A DNA stretch of 64,000 nt from the NCBI GenBank assembly GCA_001564055.1, contig LKNB01000006.1, positions 1 to 64,000 on the forward strand, written 5' to 3'. Of this stretch, positions 8,408 through 20,282 are shown piece by piece (the stretch's first letter is position 1; each line of letters starts with the position of its first letter). Under the pieces are notes generated by a model. It saw nothing but the letters and a program-made list of their open reading frames with translations. It was not told the DNA's origin and did no database searches. The position numbers were made by a program, and so were the translations under genes. The DNA comes from Rhodothermaceae bacterium Tc-Br11_B2g6_7. Its GTDB lineage: Bacteria > Bacteroidota > Rhodothermia > Rhodothermales > Salinibacteraceae.

Positions 8408-10537
8408 ATGGCGACGGACGCTTCGTCATCCCATCAGCCATTGGCTGCCCCAGCGCCATCCGAGCAAGAGCGCCTGTATGAGGAGGCCCCGGTGCCATAT
8501 GTGATTGGCTCACCGGATGGGCAGATCAAGAGCGTGAACAAGGCCGCGGCCGCTCGCCTCGGGTATACACGGGAAGCGTTAGAGGGCCAGCCGGTGTACG
8601 TATTGTACGCTGATACGCCGGAGGGCCAGGCCCGGGCCTGGACGTCCCTCCGCAAGCTACAGGAGGGCGCGCCCCGAATAGAAGACGAGGTGCAGATGCA
8701 AACCAAGGCCGGCGAGGTCTTCTGGGCCCGCACGACGGTGCGCACCATCCGCGATGCCGCGGGTGCCGTGGTGTCCCACTGGGGCGTGTTCATCGATATT
8801 ACCGAGCAAAAGGCGATGGAGCAGGCCTTGCGCACCGAGCGGGCGGCCTCCGAGGAGGAAGTGCAGCGCCGGACAGCTGCCCTGCGCGAAGCCAATACGG
8901 CGCTTCGCGCAGAGGTAGAGGAGCGGCGGCAGGTGCAGGAGATACGGCAAAAGCAACTGGCCGCTATGGAAGCCTCCATCGTGGGCATGTCGATCCACGA
9001 TGCGGAGGGCTGCTTCACCTACGCCAACCCTGCGTACAGGGATATCTACGGCTATGCCCCCGATGAAATCGAAGGCGAGTCCTGGAAGGTGCTGTACGAG
9101 GAGGATGAGGTCGCGCGTGTGGAAGCCGACGTTCTCCCTCGGCTGCAGGACGGCAAGCAGTGGACGGGCGAGTTGCGGGGCCGTGGGAAAGATGGCGAGG
9201 CCGTCGACACGCTGATTTCGCTGACGCCCCTCAGCGACGGCGGGCTGGCCTGCATTGCGCAGGACATCACCGAGCAGAAACGCCAGGCGCGTGCCCTGCA
9301 GCAATACGCCAACCGCCTGGAAGCCCTGCATGAAATCGATCGCGCTATCCTCGCCGCTGAGTCGCCCCAGGCCATTGCGGATGCGGCCCTGCAGCGCTGT
9401 ACGGATCAGTTACCATGCGCGCGGGCCAGTATCGTGGTGTTTGACTACGAGGCCGATGAGGGAGAAATCCTGGGCGCTGTGGCCCAAGGCGCGTCCAAGC
9501 TGACCCCGGGGCAGCGCTATCCCATCGAGGCATTCCACGTCACCGAGCGGCTGCGGCAGGGGCATGCCGAGGTGGTCAACGACCTCCCGGCGGTAGAGCC
9601 TACGCCGGTACTGCAACGACTTCAGGACGAAGGCATTCGCTCCTACATCAGCCTGCCCATGCTGCTTGACGGCCGCCTCATCGGCCTGATAAATCTGGGT
9701 GACGAGGAGCGGCATGTATTCACGGAAGACTATCAGGACCTGATGCGCGAGGTGACCGACCAGGTGGCCATCGCCATCCGGCAGGCCCGCCTCCTCGAAC
9801 GCGTACGGCACCAGGCAGAAGTGCTGGAGCAGCGCGTGGCCGAACGCACCGCCGAGCTGGAGTCGTTTACCTACTCCGTCTCGCATGACCTCCGCTCACC
9901 GCTCCGCGCCATCGACGGGTTCTCGCGCCTGCTGGACCAGGAGTACGGTGACATGCTGGACGACGAAGGCGAACGCCTGCTCTATGTGATCCGCACCAGC
10001 GCCAGCCGGATGGGCCAGCTCATCGACGATCTGCTGGCCCTCTCGCGCCTGGGCCGGCAGGACATCCGCACGGTACCCATCGACATGGAAGACCTCGCCC
10101 ACCGCGTTGTGGAAGAGCTGCTCCGCGTTCACGATGCTGAGGCAGATACCATCGATATCCAGCCCCTGCCCGAGGCTACCGGCGACCCCGCCATGGTGCG
10201 GACGATCCTCACCAACCTGCTGAGCAACAGCCTCAAGTTTAGCCGCGAAGCGGAGGCGCCGCGTATTGTGGTAGGCGCCCACGAGCAGGAGGGCACGCCG
10301 GTCTACTACGTGCGCGACAACGGTGTAGGGTTCGATATGGCCTACGCCGATAAGCTCTTTGGCGTGTTTCAACGCCTACACGACGACGAGGCGTTCGAAG
10401 GCACCGGCGTTGGCCTCGCCATCGTGCACCGGGCCATCGCCCGCCTTGGCGGTTCAATCTGGGCGGAAAGCACGGTCGGTGAAGGCACGACCTTTTATTT
10501 TGCTCTCGACGACGTACCTGAGTCGCTATCTGTATGA
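8408..10537 (+). CDS. PAS-PAS-GAF sensor histidine kinase
   Basis: This 709-residue cytoplasmic sensor kinase has no membrane segments. The order is PAS (about 25-135, ending WGVFIDITEQKAMEQ), a coiled coil (about 140-180), a second PAS (about 185-295, ending CIAQDITEQKRQ) and GAF (about 315-460). Then come HisKA with phospho-acceptor H493 in YSVSHDLRSPLRAIDGFS, and HATPase_c with NLLSNSLKFSR and GTGVGLAIVHRAIARLGG. The SVSHDLRSPLRA form is shared with phytochrome-type kinases, but no bilin cysteine is evident. It overlaps the next response-regulator gene by four bases, making that Rcp1-like protein its probable partner. Confidence 0.9.
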   Translation: MATDASSSHQPLAAPAPSEQERLYEEAPVPYVIGSPDGQIKSVNKAAAARLGYTREALEGQPVYVLYADTPEGQARAWTSLRKLQEGAPRIEDEVQMQTKAGEVFWARTTVRTIRDAAGAVVSHWGVFIDITEQKAMEQALRTERAASEEEVQRRTAALREANTALRAEVEERRQVQEIRQKQLAAMEASIVGMSIHDAEGCFTYANPAYRDIYGYAPDEIEGESWKVLYEEDEVARVEADVLPRLQDGKQWTGELRGRGKDGEAVDTLISLTPLSDGGLACIAQDITEQKRQARALQQYANRLEALHEIDRAILAAESPQAIADAALQRCTDQLPCARASIVVFDYEADEGEILGAVAQGASKLTPGQRYPIEAFHVTERLRQGHAEVVNDLPAVEPTPVLQRLQDEGIRSYISLPMLLDGRLIGLINLGDEERHVFTEDYQDLMREVTDQVAIAIRQARLLERVRHQAEVLEQRVAERTAELESFTYSVSHDLRSPLRAIDGFSRLLDQEYGDMLDDEGERLLYVIRTSASRMGQLIDDLLALSRLGRQDIRTVPIDMEDLAHRVVEELLRVHDAEADTIDIQPLPEATGDPAMVRTILTNLLSNSLKFSREAEAPRIVVGAHEQEGTPVYYVRDNGVGFDMAYADKLFGVFQRLHDDEAFEGTGVGLAIVHRAIARLGGSIWAESTVGEGTTFYFALDDVPESLSV

Positions 10538-10998
10538 CGATGCGTGCAACCCTGCCGGATACGGCAGACATTCTTCTGGTAGAGGATCAGCCGTCCGACG
10601 CCGAGCTGGCGCGCCGCGCCCTCCACGACATCGGGCTGGATGGCCGCCTGGCGCTGGCGCGCCATGGCACGCGTGCGCTCGACTACGTCTTTGCCCGCGG
10701 CGAATATGCGCACCGCTCCATAAAAGACATCCCGCGCCTTATCTTGCTGGATCTGAAGCTGCCGCGCCTTAGCGGGGCGGAGGTGCTGGAGCAACTCAAA
10801 TCAGATCCCCGCACGCAACCCATCCCTGTCGTCATCCTGTCTTCTTCGCAGGAAGCGGTGGACATCCGGCGCTGCTACGCGCTTGGCGCGAACAGCTACG
10901 TGGTAAAGCCCGTAGACTACGTCGACTTCACCAGCGCCGTCCAGCGTCTTGGCCGGTACTGGCTGCAGCTCAACGAGCCGTTCAGTCACCACACCTGA
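10534..10998 (+). CDS. Rcp1-like single-domain response regulator
   Basis: This 154-residue stand-alone receiver resembles Rcp1, the partner of cyanobacterial phytochrome Cph1. The acidic pocket is in LLVEDQPSDAELA, phospho-acceptor D73 in LILLDLKLPRLSG, the Thr/Ser switch in PVVILSSSQE and the lysine in NSYVVKPVDY. It has no DNA-binding output domain, so it signals by protein contact. The start overlaps the kinase stop (ATGA); an alternative ATG lies at 10540. Rcp1-type receivers commonly follow PAS/GAF kinases with the SVSHDLRSPLR H-box, as here. Confidence 0.92.
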   Translation: MTMRATLPDTADILLVEDQPSDAELARRALHDIGLDGRLALARHGTRALDYVFARGEYAHRSIKDIPRLILLDLKLPRLSGAEVLEQLKSDPRTQPIPVVILSSSQEAVDIRRCYALGANSYVVKPVDYVDFTSAVQRLGRYWLQLNEPFSHHT

Positions 10999-11019
10999 CG
11001 CCCTCCCCGCCCCCACCTC

Positions 11020-12993
<1,974 letters not shown>

Positions 12994-13021
12994 TCCACCT
13001 TGCGGGTGCACGGGTAGGGTG

Positions 13022-15907
13022 CTACGCGTCTGGCTCCATCACCTCATCGAGCAACTCCAGCAGATCGGCACGGCGGGTAGGTTTTGACAGGTAGTGGGTA
13101 AAGCCCTCGGCGAGGAGGCGCTCCTCATCACCGGGGAGCGCAAACGCCGTCCAGGCAATCTTGGGCACGTCCGCGTAGGCGGGGTCTGCGTTGAGCACCT
13201 GCACCAGGTCTGTTCCTCCCTCGTCGCCGCGCAGATGGACGTCAATCAGGCACACGTCGTACGTTGTAGCCTCAGCCATGGCCAGAGCGTCCGCTACATT
13301 GTCCGTGATGTCCACGGCAAAGGTATCGCCCAGAATAATGTCGATGAGCTGCTGAGCTTCCTCGGAGTCTTCCACGAGCAGGAGGGAGGGCAAAGCGGTC
13401 GATGAATCGGTCATAGCAGAGGAGGGACGGAGCGGAAGCTGGACGGTAAAGGTACTGCCGACGCCTTTCTGGCTATCGGCGGCGATGGAGCCGCTCATTA
13501 GCGATACCAGTTTCTGGGTAATGGCAAGGCCAAGGCCGTTGCCCTCGTACGCACGTGTGAAACCGCGTGATTCTTGCTTAAAATCATCAAACAGCTGAGG
13601 TAAAAACTCAGCGCTGATGCCAACCCCGGTGTCCTGCACGTCCAGCTGAACGTGCGTCGCCGTAGACATCACCCGGAGGGTTATCTGCCCTTCATCGGTG
13701 AACTTAACGGCGTTGGAGACTAAGTTTGTTAAAATCCGACCCAGTGCGGCGCCGTCGAGGTGGGCATACAGCGGCTGCGGTGGGACGATGGTATGGAGTG
13801 TTAGCCCTTTGCGGTCAGCGAGGGGAGCAAACATGCGGGCGGTGTCTTCCACGGTGGCCGTTACGTTTACGCGAGACGGGCGAATCGTGAACGATTCACT
13901 CTCCAGCTGTGCCAGGTCCAGCACCGAGGTTAGCGTCTCGCGCAGGCGTTCGCTGCTGCGGCGGATCGTCTCGGCGCACTCCTGTGCGTGGCCTTCGGTC
14001 TCCTCAGTGAGGACGTCGGCAAAGCCGATAATGGCGGTAAGTGGCGTGCGGATCTCGTGGCTCATGTTGGCGAGGAAGGACGTCTTGAGCTGGTGCAGCT
14101 CCTCCTCCCGCGCCCGTGCCAGCTCCGCGTTGTACCGGGCCTGCTCCGCGCGGTGCCGGGCGGCAATCAGCGTCTGCTCGTGCTGCCGCTGCTCTGTCAG
14201 GTCGGTAACGAACGCAGTGTAGAGTGGAGGCCCTTCCCCTTCGATCAGGTACAGATGGATTTCGACAGGGTATTCCGTCCCGTCCTTTCGCTGGTGATAC
14301 GTTTCAATGACCACCACGTCCTCGCCTTGGTGCAGAGGGGCACTCAAGTCCCGTAGCTCGCGCGCCCCGAGCGGCTTTATGTCGGCCGGCGTCATGGTGG
14401 CGAGTTCCTCGGGCGTATAGCCAAGGTTTTGCCGGGCTCCGGTGTTGACGAACGCGAACCGCAGGGTGTCAACGTCAATCAGATAGAGCTCCTCGGCCGA
14501 CCGGTCCATGATATGGCCCAGGCGCTGCATCAGGTTGGCCGATTCCTGCTCTGCGGTGATATCCTGCCGAATGCCTGTAGCCCGCTGCGGCCCTCCCTCT
14601 TCATCTGTTGCCACGATGCGCCCCACGTCCTGGAGCCACACGTAGTGGCCGTCACGATGCCGGGCGCGAAAGGTGACAGCGTAGCCATTGGTGTTCTCGC
14701 CCTCCAGGTAGGGCTGGAGCGCCGTCTTCACAGCAGTTCGGTCGTCAGCGTGCACCAGGTCCAGCCACGCGTCGAGGCTGTACGGCACCTCCCCCGGGGC
14801 ATACCCCAACATGCCCATAAACCGGTCGTTGTAGGTGACATCTTGGCCCACCTCCCAGTCCCAGATGCCCAGGTTGGCGGCATCAATGGCCAGTTCCAAG
14901 CGGTCGCTATGGGCAGCGAGGGCTTGCTCCAGCTGCACGCGCTCAATAGCGAGGCCTGCCAGGTGGGCTACGGTTGAGGCCAGCCGTAATTCACCGGTGG
15001 ATGGGCGCCGGGGCTGGCGGTAGTACATGGCCAGGGTGCCCAGCACCGCCCCGGTCGTCCGCTTGATGGGGTACGACCAGCACGCGGCCAGGTTATGGCG
15101 CAACGCCAAGTCGCGGTAACCCGTCCAGAGCGGACTGGATGGGATGTCCTCAACGATGACGGGGGTACCCCGGTAGGCCGCCGTCCCGCACGAGCCTTGG
15201 CCTTCTCCGATGCGGGCCCCGTCGATAGCCGCACAGTAGCTATCGGCCAGCCGCGGGGCGGCCACGTGCCGCACGGTTTTCTCGTCGGGTTCCAGCAGCA
15301 GGACCGATCCATGGAGCCCGGGCACGAGCGCCTCGAACTGCTCAATCAGCTCCGTCAGCACCGTGCGCAGCGGGGCCCCCGCCGCCATTTGCCGCATCAC
15401 GCTGATTGTTAGCTGCGCCAGTCCTTCAGCATGGTGCGGAGGCCGCGTGTGCGCTCTTGAAAGCTCTCGGGCCAGGCTTGCGGCCCAGTCCTGCCAGAGG
15501 CTATCATCGCTGAGGGGGGGCGTGTCGGTGGCGTTCCAGCACGCCAGGACAACGGGTGCTTGGGTAGCCAAAACGGGAATAGGAAACGCAAAGCCAGTGC
15601 GAGGACCTGCCTCAACCGTATCTTGCCAGGAGATAAGCCGTGGGGCACTGGGGGCGTCCGCCGCCTCAGCACGCGCCTGCTCGGGAGGCAGGGGGGCACC
15701 TGCAGGGTGGGTCAGCACGGAATGCCAGGCCCCCTCAGCATCGGTAGAGAAGAGCCCGACACCCTCGGCGGCAAGGCTCTGCTGGGCCAGACGCAGCAGG
15801 CGACTTAGCGCGGGGTCCATTGCGTCTGCCCCGGAAGCTGCTGAGGGCATGGCGTCGTCGTACAGACCAGAGCCGCGACGTGGAGAGGATGGAGGACGTT
15901 GATCCAT
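13022..15907 (-). CDS. GAF-PAS hybrid histidine kinase with C-terminal receiver
   Basis: This 961-residue cytoplasmic hybrid kinase has an N-terminal GAF-like sensor (about 30-170), a GAF with GSCGTAAYRGTPVIVEDI (about 195-335), and two PAS domains (about 345-460 and 470-585). HisKA has H617 in FLANMSHEIRTPLTAIIG, followed by HATPase_c with NLVSNAVKFTDEGQ and GNGLGLAITQKLV. The terminal receiver has D889 in VCLIDVHLRGDEGG. It is transcribed against its neighbours, converging on the sigma54 activator and diverging from the next hybrid kinase. The true start may be one of several in-frame ATGs in the first 30 residues (for example M20 or M30). Confidence 0.92.
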   Translation of the reverse strand: MDQRPPSSPRRGSGLYDDAMPSAASGADAMDPALSRLLRLAQQSLAAEGVGLFSTDAEGAWHSVLTHPAGAPLPPEQARAEAADAPSAPRLISWQDTVEAGPRTGFAFPIPVLATQAPVVLACWNATDTPPLSDDSLWQDWAASLARELSRAHTRPPHHAEGLAQLTISVMRQMAAGAPLRTVLTELIEQFEALVPGLHGSVLLLEPDEKTVRHVAAPRLADSYCAAIDGARIGEGQGSCGTAAYRGTPVIVEDIPSSPLWTGYRDLALRHNLAACWSYPIKRTTGAVLGTLAMYYRQPRRPSTGELRLASTVAHLAGLAIERVQLEQALAAHSDRLELAIDAANLGIWDWEVGQDVTYNDRFMGMLGYAPGEVPYSLDAWLDLVHADDRTAVKTALQPYLEGENTNGYAVTFRARHRDGHYVWLQDVGRIVATDEEGGPQRATGIRQDITAEQESANLMQRLGHIMDRSAEELYLIDVDTLRFAFVNTGARQNLGYTPEELATMTPADIKPLGARELRDLSAPLHQGEDVVVIETYHQRKDGTEYPVEIHLYLIEGEGPPLYTAFVTDLTEQRQHEQTLIAARHRAEQARYNAELARAREEELHQLKTSFLANMSHEIRTPLTAIIGFADVLTEETEGHAQECAETIRRSSERLRETLTSVLDLAQLESESFTIRPSRVNVTATVEDTARMFAPLADRKGLTLHTIVPPQPLYAHLDGAALGRILTNLVSNAVKFTDEGQITLRVMSTATHVQLDVQDTGVGISAEFLPQLFDDFKQESRGFTRAYEGNGLGLAITQKLVSLMSGSIAADSQKGVGSTFTVQLPLRPSSAMTDSSTALPSLLLVEDSEEAQQLIDIILGDTFAVDITDNVADALAMAEATTYDVCLIDVHLRGDEGGTDLVQVLNADPAYADVPKIAWTAFALPGDEERLLAEGFTHYLSKPTRRADLLELLDEVMEPDA

Positions 15908-16117
15908 AACCTAATAGGGTCAATCAGGGACGGGCCATGTGCGGTGTAGCCATACATGCAGAAGGCACGAGAGACGGTAGTACGGTATATCGGCCCTCGC
16001 AGTAAAAAATGAACCCACCGCATGTTATAACCACGCAGTGGCGCAGCAGTTCACGCCAACGCCTGCACAAGCGCGCCATAGGGCGGGCGGAGCAGAACAA
16101 CGGCGTGATATACAGCC

Positions 16118-19100
16118 GTGGGGGTACGAAACGGATTCGTTGCTGAAAAACCATCGCCGCGCATTAAAAACCGGGGCCTGCTGCCCGATACCTTGCACTA
16201 CTATCCCCGCCATCTGAATCGTCCTGTCTTGACTATTCCGTACCCCCCCGATGAGGCGGAGCGGCTACAGGCGCTGCTGGCGTACGACATTATGGATACG
16301 CCCCCCGAGGCCTCCCTTGATCGTATCACGCGGCTGGCCTCGGCCCACTTCGATATCCCCGTTGCCGCTGTAACGCTCGTAACGGAGGACGAGCAGTTTT
16401 TTAAGTCGTGTGTTGGTGCTGACGTGGATGGAACCTCCCGCGAGGTAGCCTTCTGTACGCATACGATCATGCAGCCGGACGTACTGGTTGTAGAGGACGC
16501 CACGCAGGATCCGCGATTCCAGGAGAATCCGCTCGTTACGGGTGAGTTCGGGATCCGCTTCTATGCCGGGGCTCCCCTGATCACGCCTGCAGGCCATGCC
16601 CTCGGGTCGCTTTGTCTTATTGATACCCAGCCGCGTACGTTTGACGCAGAGGATCAGGCCGTGCTACAGGAGTTCGCCGCCCTGGTGGTGGACGAACTGG
16701 AGCTACGCCGCACCACGCGGGAGATGGCCGAGCGCAAGCAGGCGGCAAAGGCAGCCGAAACCAAGGTCACACGCGTTCTTGAGAGCATCGGCGAGGGGTT
16801 CATCTCAATAGATGCTGACGATAACCTGCAGTACGTGAACGAGGTGGCACGCCGCATGCTTGGGCTTAGGGATGCGGCTGTGGAAGGAAAAAATGTCTGG
16901 GCAGTGCTTCCGGACCTTGTCTCCACCCGGTTTGCCACCAGCTTCACCCGGTGCAAGCAGGAGCGCGAGCGGCAGACGGTGGAGAGCCGCCGGCCAGGCT
17001 CCGACCAGTTATTGGAAGTTGACCTGTACCCGACGGACGAGGGTGGGGCGACAGTCTACTTTAGGGATGTCACCGAAGAGCGTCGCACGCAAGAACGCCT
17101 GCGCGCGAGCGAGCAGCGCCTACGTGCGGCTGAGCAGACGGCGGCTGTCGGGCATTGGGAGCTGGATCTCCGTACGGGCAACGTACACTGCTCGGATGGG
17201 GTTATGACCATGCTGGGCCTGAATGAATCGAAGGTCCACATCGACGCTTTGTTCGGTATGGTCCATACTGACGATGCTGAGCAGGTAGAGCCTGGGTTTC
17301 GCGCGGCGATAGCCAACGAGGCCGCGTACGACGATACGTTCCGTTTTGTCGCGCGGTCAGGTGAGATCCTCTACCTGCACGTGCGAAGCCACGTCAAGGA
17401 AACCGCGCATGGCGAGCCAAAGCTATTCGGTATTACGCGCAACATCACGGCCGAAGTCCGCGCACAGCAGGCGGCGGAGGCCAACGAACAGCGGCTGGCC
17501 GGCATCCTAAACTCTGCCATGGATGCCATCGTGACCGTCGATGACGCACACCGCATCGTACTGTTTAATAAAGCGGCTGAGCGCATGTTTGGCTACACCC
17601 CCGAGGAAATGCGCGGCAAGCCCATGTCAACGCTCATCCCTGAGCAGTTTCACGCCCAGCACGGACCGCGCGTAGAGGCGTTCGGGAAAACCAATGAGAC
17701 GACCCGGCGCATGGGGCAGCTCGGCAGTGTCTTCGGACAGCGTCGGACCGGGGAAGAGTTTCCAGCCGAAGCATCCATCTCGTCAGTGCAAACCTCCGAG
17801 GGCCACCTGTACACCGTAATCCTGCGGGACGTCACCGAGCAGCGGGAAGCACAGGAGGCCCTTGCAGAGACGAAGGAGAGGTTTGACCTCGCCATTCAGG
17901 GAGGGCATCTGGGCATCTTTGACTGGCGCCCGGGGACCGACTACATGACGTGGAATGAAGAAGGGGCTGCCTTATTAGGCCTGGATCTTGACCGCGTGGA
18001 CCACAGCGTGGACACATGGGTTGAGCGTGTCCACCCAGAGGACGTGCCTGAGGTAATGGCGCTTAACAGGCAACTCTTGAGCGGGGCGGCGGAGGCCGGG
18101 GAGGCGCTGCATCGCATCCGCCACGCGGACGGCACCTATCGCTGGATCAACGCGCACAGCCAAGTGGTCTCGTTTGACGACGCCGGCAAGGCCGAACGGA
18201 TTGTCGGGGTCTTTCAGGACGTCACCGAGCAGGTGGAATCCCGACGCGAGCTGGAGGAAAGTGAAGCCCGCTACCGCTCGGTAGTCGAGAGCATTCGGGA
18301 GGTTATCTTTGAACTGGACGCCGACGGGCACTGGGCCTACGTGAACCCCGCCTGGGAGAGCCTCCTCGGCTTCACACCGGAGGAAACGGTTGGCCAGCAC
18401 TTCCTCGACTTTGTTCATCCGGACGACCGGGCGGTCTGCATCGACCGGTTTGAACGCGTAGTGCAGGAGGAGTGCCGTACGTGCCAGGCCGAGGTGCGGT
18501 ATTGCTGCGCCAACGGCAGCACGCGCTGGTTCGAAGTCAACGCCTGGATGGTAACGGGTGACGACGGCGGGCCGAAGGGCATCAGCGGAACGCTCTACGA
18601 CCTGACCGAACGCCGGGCTGCGGAGGACGCGCTTCGCCATGCGAAGGAGATTGCCGACCAGCTGGTGGAGAAACGCACCGCTGAGCTACGACGCACGAAT
18701 CAGCAGCTGCAGCAGATGGCCACGCTTGTAGACCATGCTGGCGATGCCATCTTTATACAGGACGCTGAAGGCACCATCACCTACTGGAATCAGAGCGCAG
18801 AGGCGCTCTACGGTTGGCCGTGGGAGGAGGCTATCGGAGCCAACATACACACCCTGCTCTACGGCGCGCGCGACACCATGCATGCGCAGGTGCAGGCCCG
18901 CGCACAGGAGCACGGCGCATGGGCCGGGGAGATGATACACCGCACCCGTGGCGACGAGCGCGTACACGTCGAGAGCCGCTGGTCCCGTGCAGAAGCGCAC
19001 GTGCCGGGGGCACAGGACGCGTTTCTTGTGGTAAACACGGACATCACCGAACGCAAGAACCTTGAACGGCAGGTGCGCCGCGCCCAGCGGATGGAAAGCC

Positions 19101-20221
19101 TCGGCAAGCTGGCCGGCAGCGTCGCGCACGACGTAAACAACGTGCTCGGCCCCATCCTCATGTCGCTCGAAATGCTGGAGTCCGTCGCCACCGACGACCG
19201 CTCGCAGCGCCTGATCCAGGCCCTGGCCTCGGGCGCCGAACGTGGCGCGGGCCTGATGCGGCAGCTGCTGTCGTTTGCCCGCGGCAGCGAAGGCGTCCCG
19301 GAGGTGATGCCGCTGGGTCCCGTCCTGGACGAGCTGCATGATATCGTCCGCGAGACGATCCCGCCGACCATAGACCTGGCGTTCCACTATCCGTCCGATT
19401 TGCACCACGTCAAGGGCGATGCCACGCAGTTGCATCAGGTCGTTATGAATCTTGCCGTCAACGCCATCGATGCGATGGACGACGAGGGCACCCTGCAGAT
19501 CCACGCGGAGAATGTGGTTCTTGACGCGGATGTGCCTACCCACCTCGAAGCGCTGCCCGGGCGGTACGTGCGCATCACGGTGGCTGATACGGGAACCGGT
19601 ATCCCGCCTGACATGCAAGAGAAGATCTTCGATCCGTTCTACACGACCAAGGGTAATGGTACCGGGTTGGGGCTGTCAACTACGCTCGGCATCGTACGCG
19701 GCCACCAGGGGTTCATTGATATGGAGAGCACCGAAGGCGTCGGCACCACCTTCAGCGTGTACCTGCCCGTTGCCGATGCGGAAGCGCAGGCGCCCACGGC
19801 CGAGGCGGCTCCGGTGCCCGACGGGGAGGGGCAGCGCATCCTGCTGGTCGACGACGAGGTGGGCCTGCGCATGGTCACGCAGCGCGTGCTTGAAACGCAT
19901 GGCTACATCGTCCACGCGGCCGGCAACGGTGCGGAGGCCGCCCGCATCCTGCGTCAGCGCGGGGGGGACATCGCGCTCGTCGTCACCGATGTGATGATGC
20001 CCGTCATGGACGGACCTGCGCTCGTCGACTTGCTCTCCGACCTGAACCCCGACCTCCCGGTGATTGCCGTCAGCGGGCTGGTCACCAAAGAATCCGTCGT
20101 CGCTGATGAGGCAGCGCAGGTGAAGGCGTTCCTCGCCAAACCCTATCGAGCAAACACGCTACTCCGGACCGTCCACGAGGTGCTCAGTAGAGCGCAGGCG
20201 CCGGATCCCGTAGCGCCCTAA
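16118..20221 (+). CDS. Large multi-PAS hybrid histidine kinase
   Basis: This kinase of about 1367 residues opens with a GAF of the LQALLAYDIMDTPPEASLDR type (about 50-205). About six consecutive PAS/PAC modules follow (about 215-1000), several ending in DVTEQ or DITER linkers. HisKA has H1004 in GSVAHDVNNVLGPILMS, then HATPase_c (NLAVNAIDAMDDEG, GNGTGLGLSTTLGIV) and a receiver with D1291 in VVTDVMMPVMDG. The HDVNN H-box class is usual in kinases paired with NtrC-type regulators. The start is uncertain: the GTG at 16118 gives about 45 residues of unconserved leader, and a TTG near 16228 (LTIPYPPDEAERLQAL) would match the GAF boundary better. Confidence 0.9.
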   Translation: MGVRNGFVAEKPSPRIKNRGLLPDTLHYYPRHLNRPVLTIPYPPDEAERLQALLAYDIMDTPPEASLDRITRLASAHFDIPVAAVTLVTEDEQFFKSCVGADVDGTSREVAFCTHTIMQPDVLVVEDATQDPRFQENPLVTGEFGIRFYAGAPLITPAGHALGSLCLIDTQPRTFDAEDQAVLQEFAALVVDELELRRTTREMAERKQAAKAAETKVTRVLESIGEGFISIDADDNLQYVNEVARRMLGLRDAAVEGKNVWAVLPDLVSTRFATSFTRCKQERERQTVESRRPGSDQLLEVDLYPTDEGGATVYFRDVTEERRTQERLRASEQRLRAAEQTAAVGHWELDLRTGNVHCSDGVMTMLGLNESKVHIDALFGMVHTDDAEQVEPGFRAAIANEAAYDDTFRFVARSGEILYLHVRSHVKETAHGEPKLFGITRNITAEVRAQQAAEANEQRLAGILNSAMDAIVTVDDAHRIVLFNKAAERMFGYTPEEMRGKPMSTLIPEQFHAQHGPRVEAFGKTNETTRRMGQLGSVFGQRRTGEEFPAEASISSVQTSEGHLYTVILRDVTEQREAQEALAETKERFDLAIQGGHLGIFDWRPGTDYMTWNEEGAALLGLDLDRVDHSVDTWVERVHPEDVPEVMALNRQLLSGAAEAGEALHRIRHADGTYRWINAHSQVVSFDDAGKAERIVGVFQDVTEQVESRRELEESEARYRSVVESIREVIFELDADGHWAYVNPAWESLLGFTPEETVGQHFLDFVHPDDRAVCIDRFERVVQEECRTCQAEVRYCCANGSTRWFEVNAWMVTGDDGGPKGISGTLYDLTERRAAEDALRHAKEIADQLVEKRTAELRRTNQQLQQMATLVDHAGDAIFIQDAEGTITYWNQSAEALYGWPWEEAIGANIHTLLYGARDTMHAQVQARAQEHGAWAGEMIHRTRGDERVHVESRWSRAEAHVPGAQDAFLVVNTDITERKNLERQVRRAQRMESLGKLAGSVAHDVNNVLGPILMSLEMLESVATDDRSQRLIQALASGAERGAGLMRQLLSFARGSEGVPEVMPLGPVLDELHDIVRETIPPTIDLAFHYPSDLHHVKGDATQLHQVVMNLAVNAIDAMDDEGTLQIHAENVVLDADVPTHLEALPGRYVRITVADTGTGIPPDMQEKIFDPFYTTKGNGTGLGLSTTLGIVRGHQGFIDMESTEGVGTTFSVYLPVADAEAQAPTAEAAPVPDGEGQRILLVDDEVGLRMVTQRVLETHGYIVHAAGNGAEAARILRQRGGDIALVVTDVMMPVMDGPALVDLLSDLNPDLPVIAVSGLVTKESVVADEAAQVKAFLAKPYRANTLLRTVHEVLSRAQAPDPVAP

Positions 20222-20282
20222 CCCTCCCTCCCACGTTCGAGCCCTTTTTGTGCTTTCGAATGAATGCACGGGCTCCTCACCT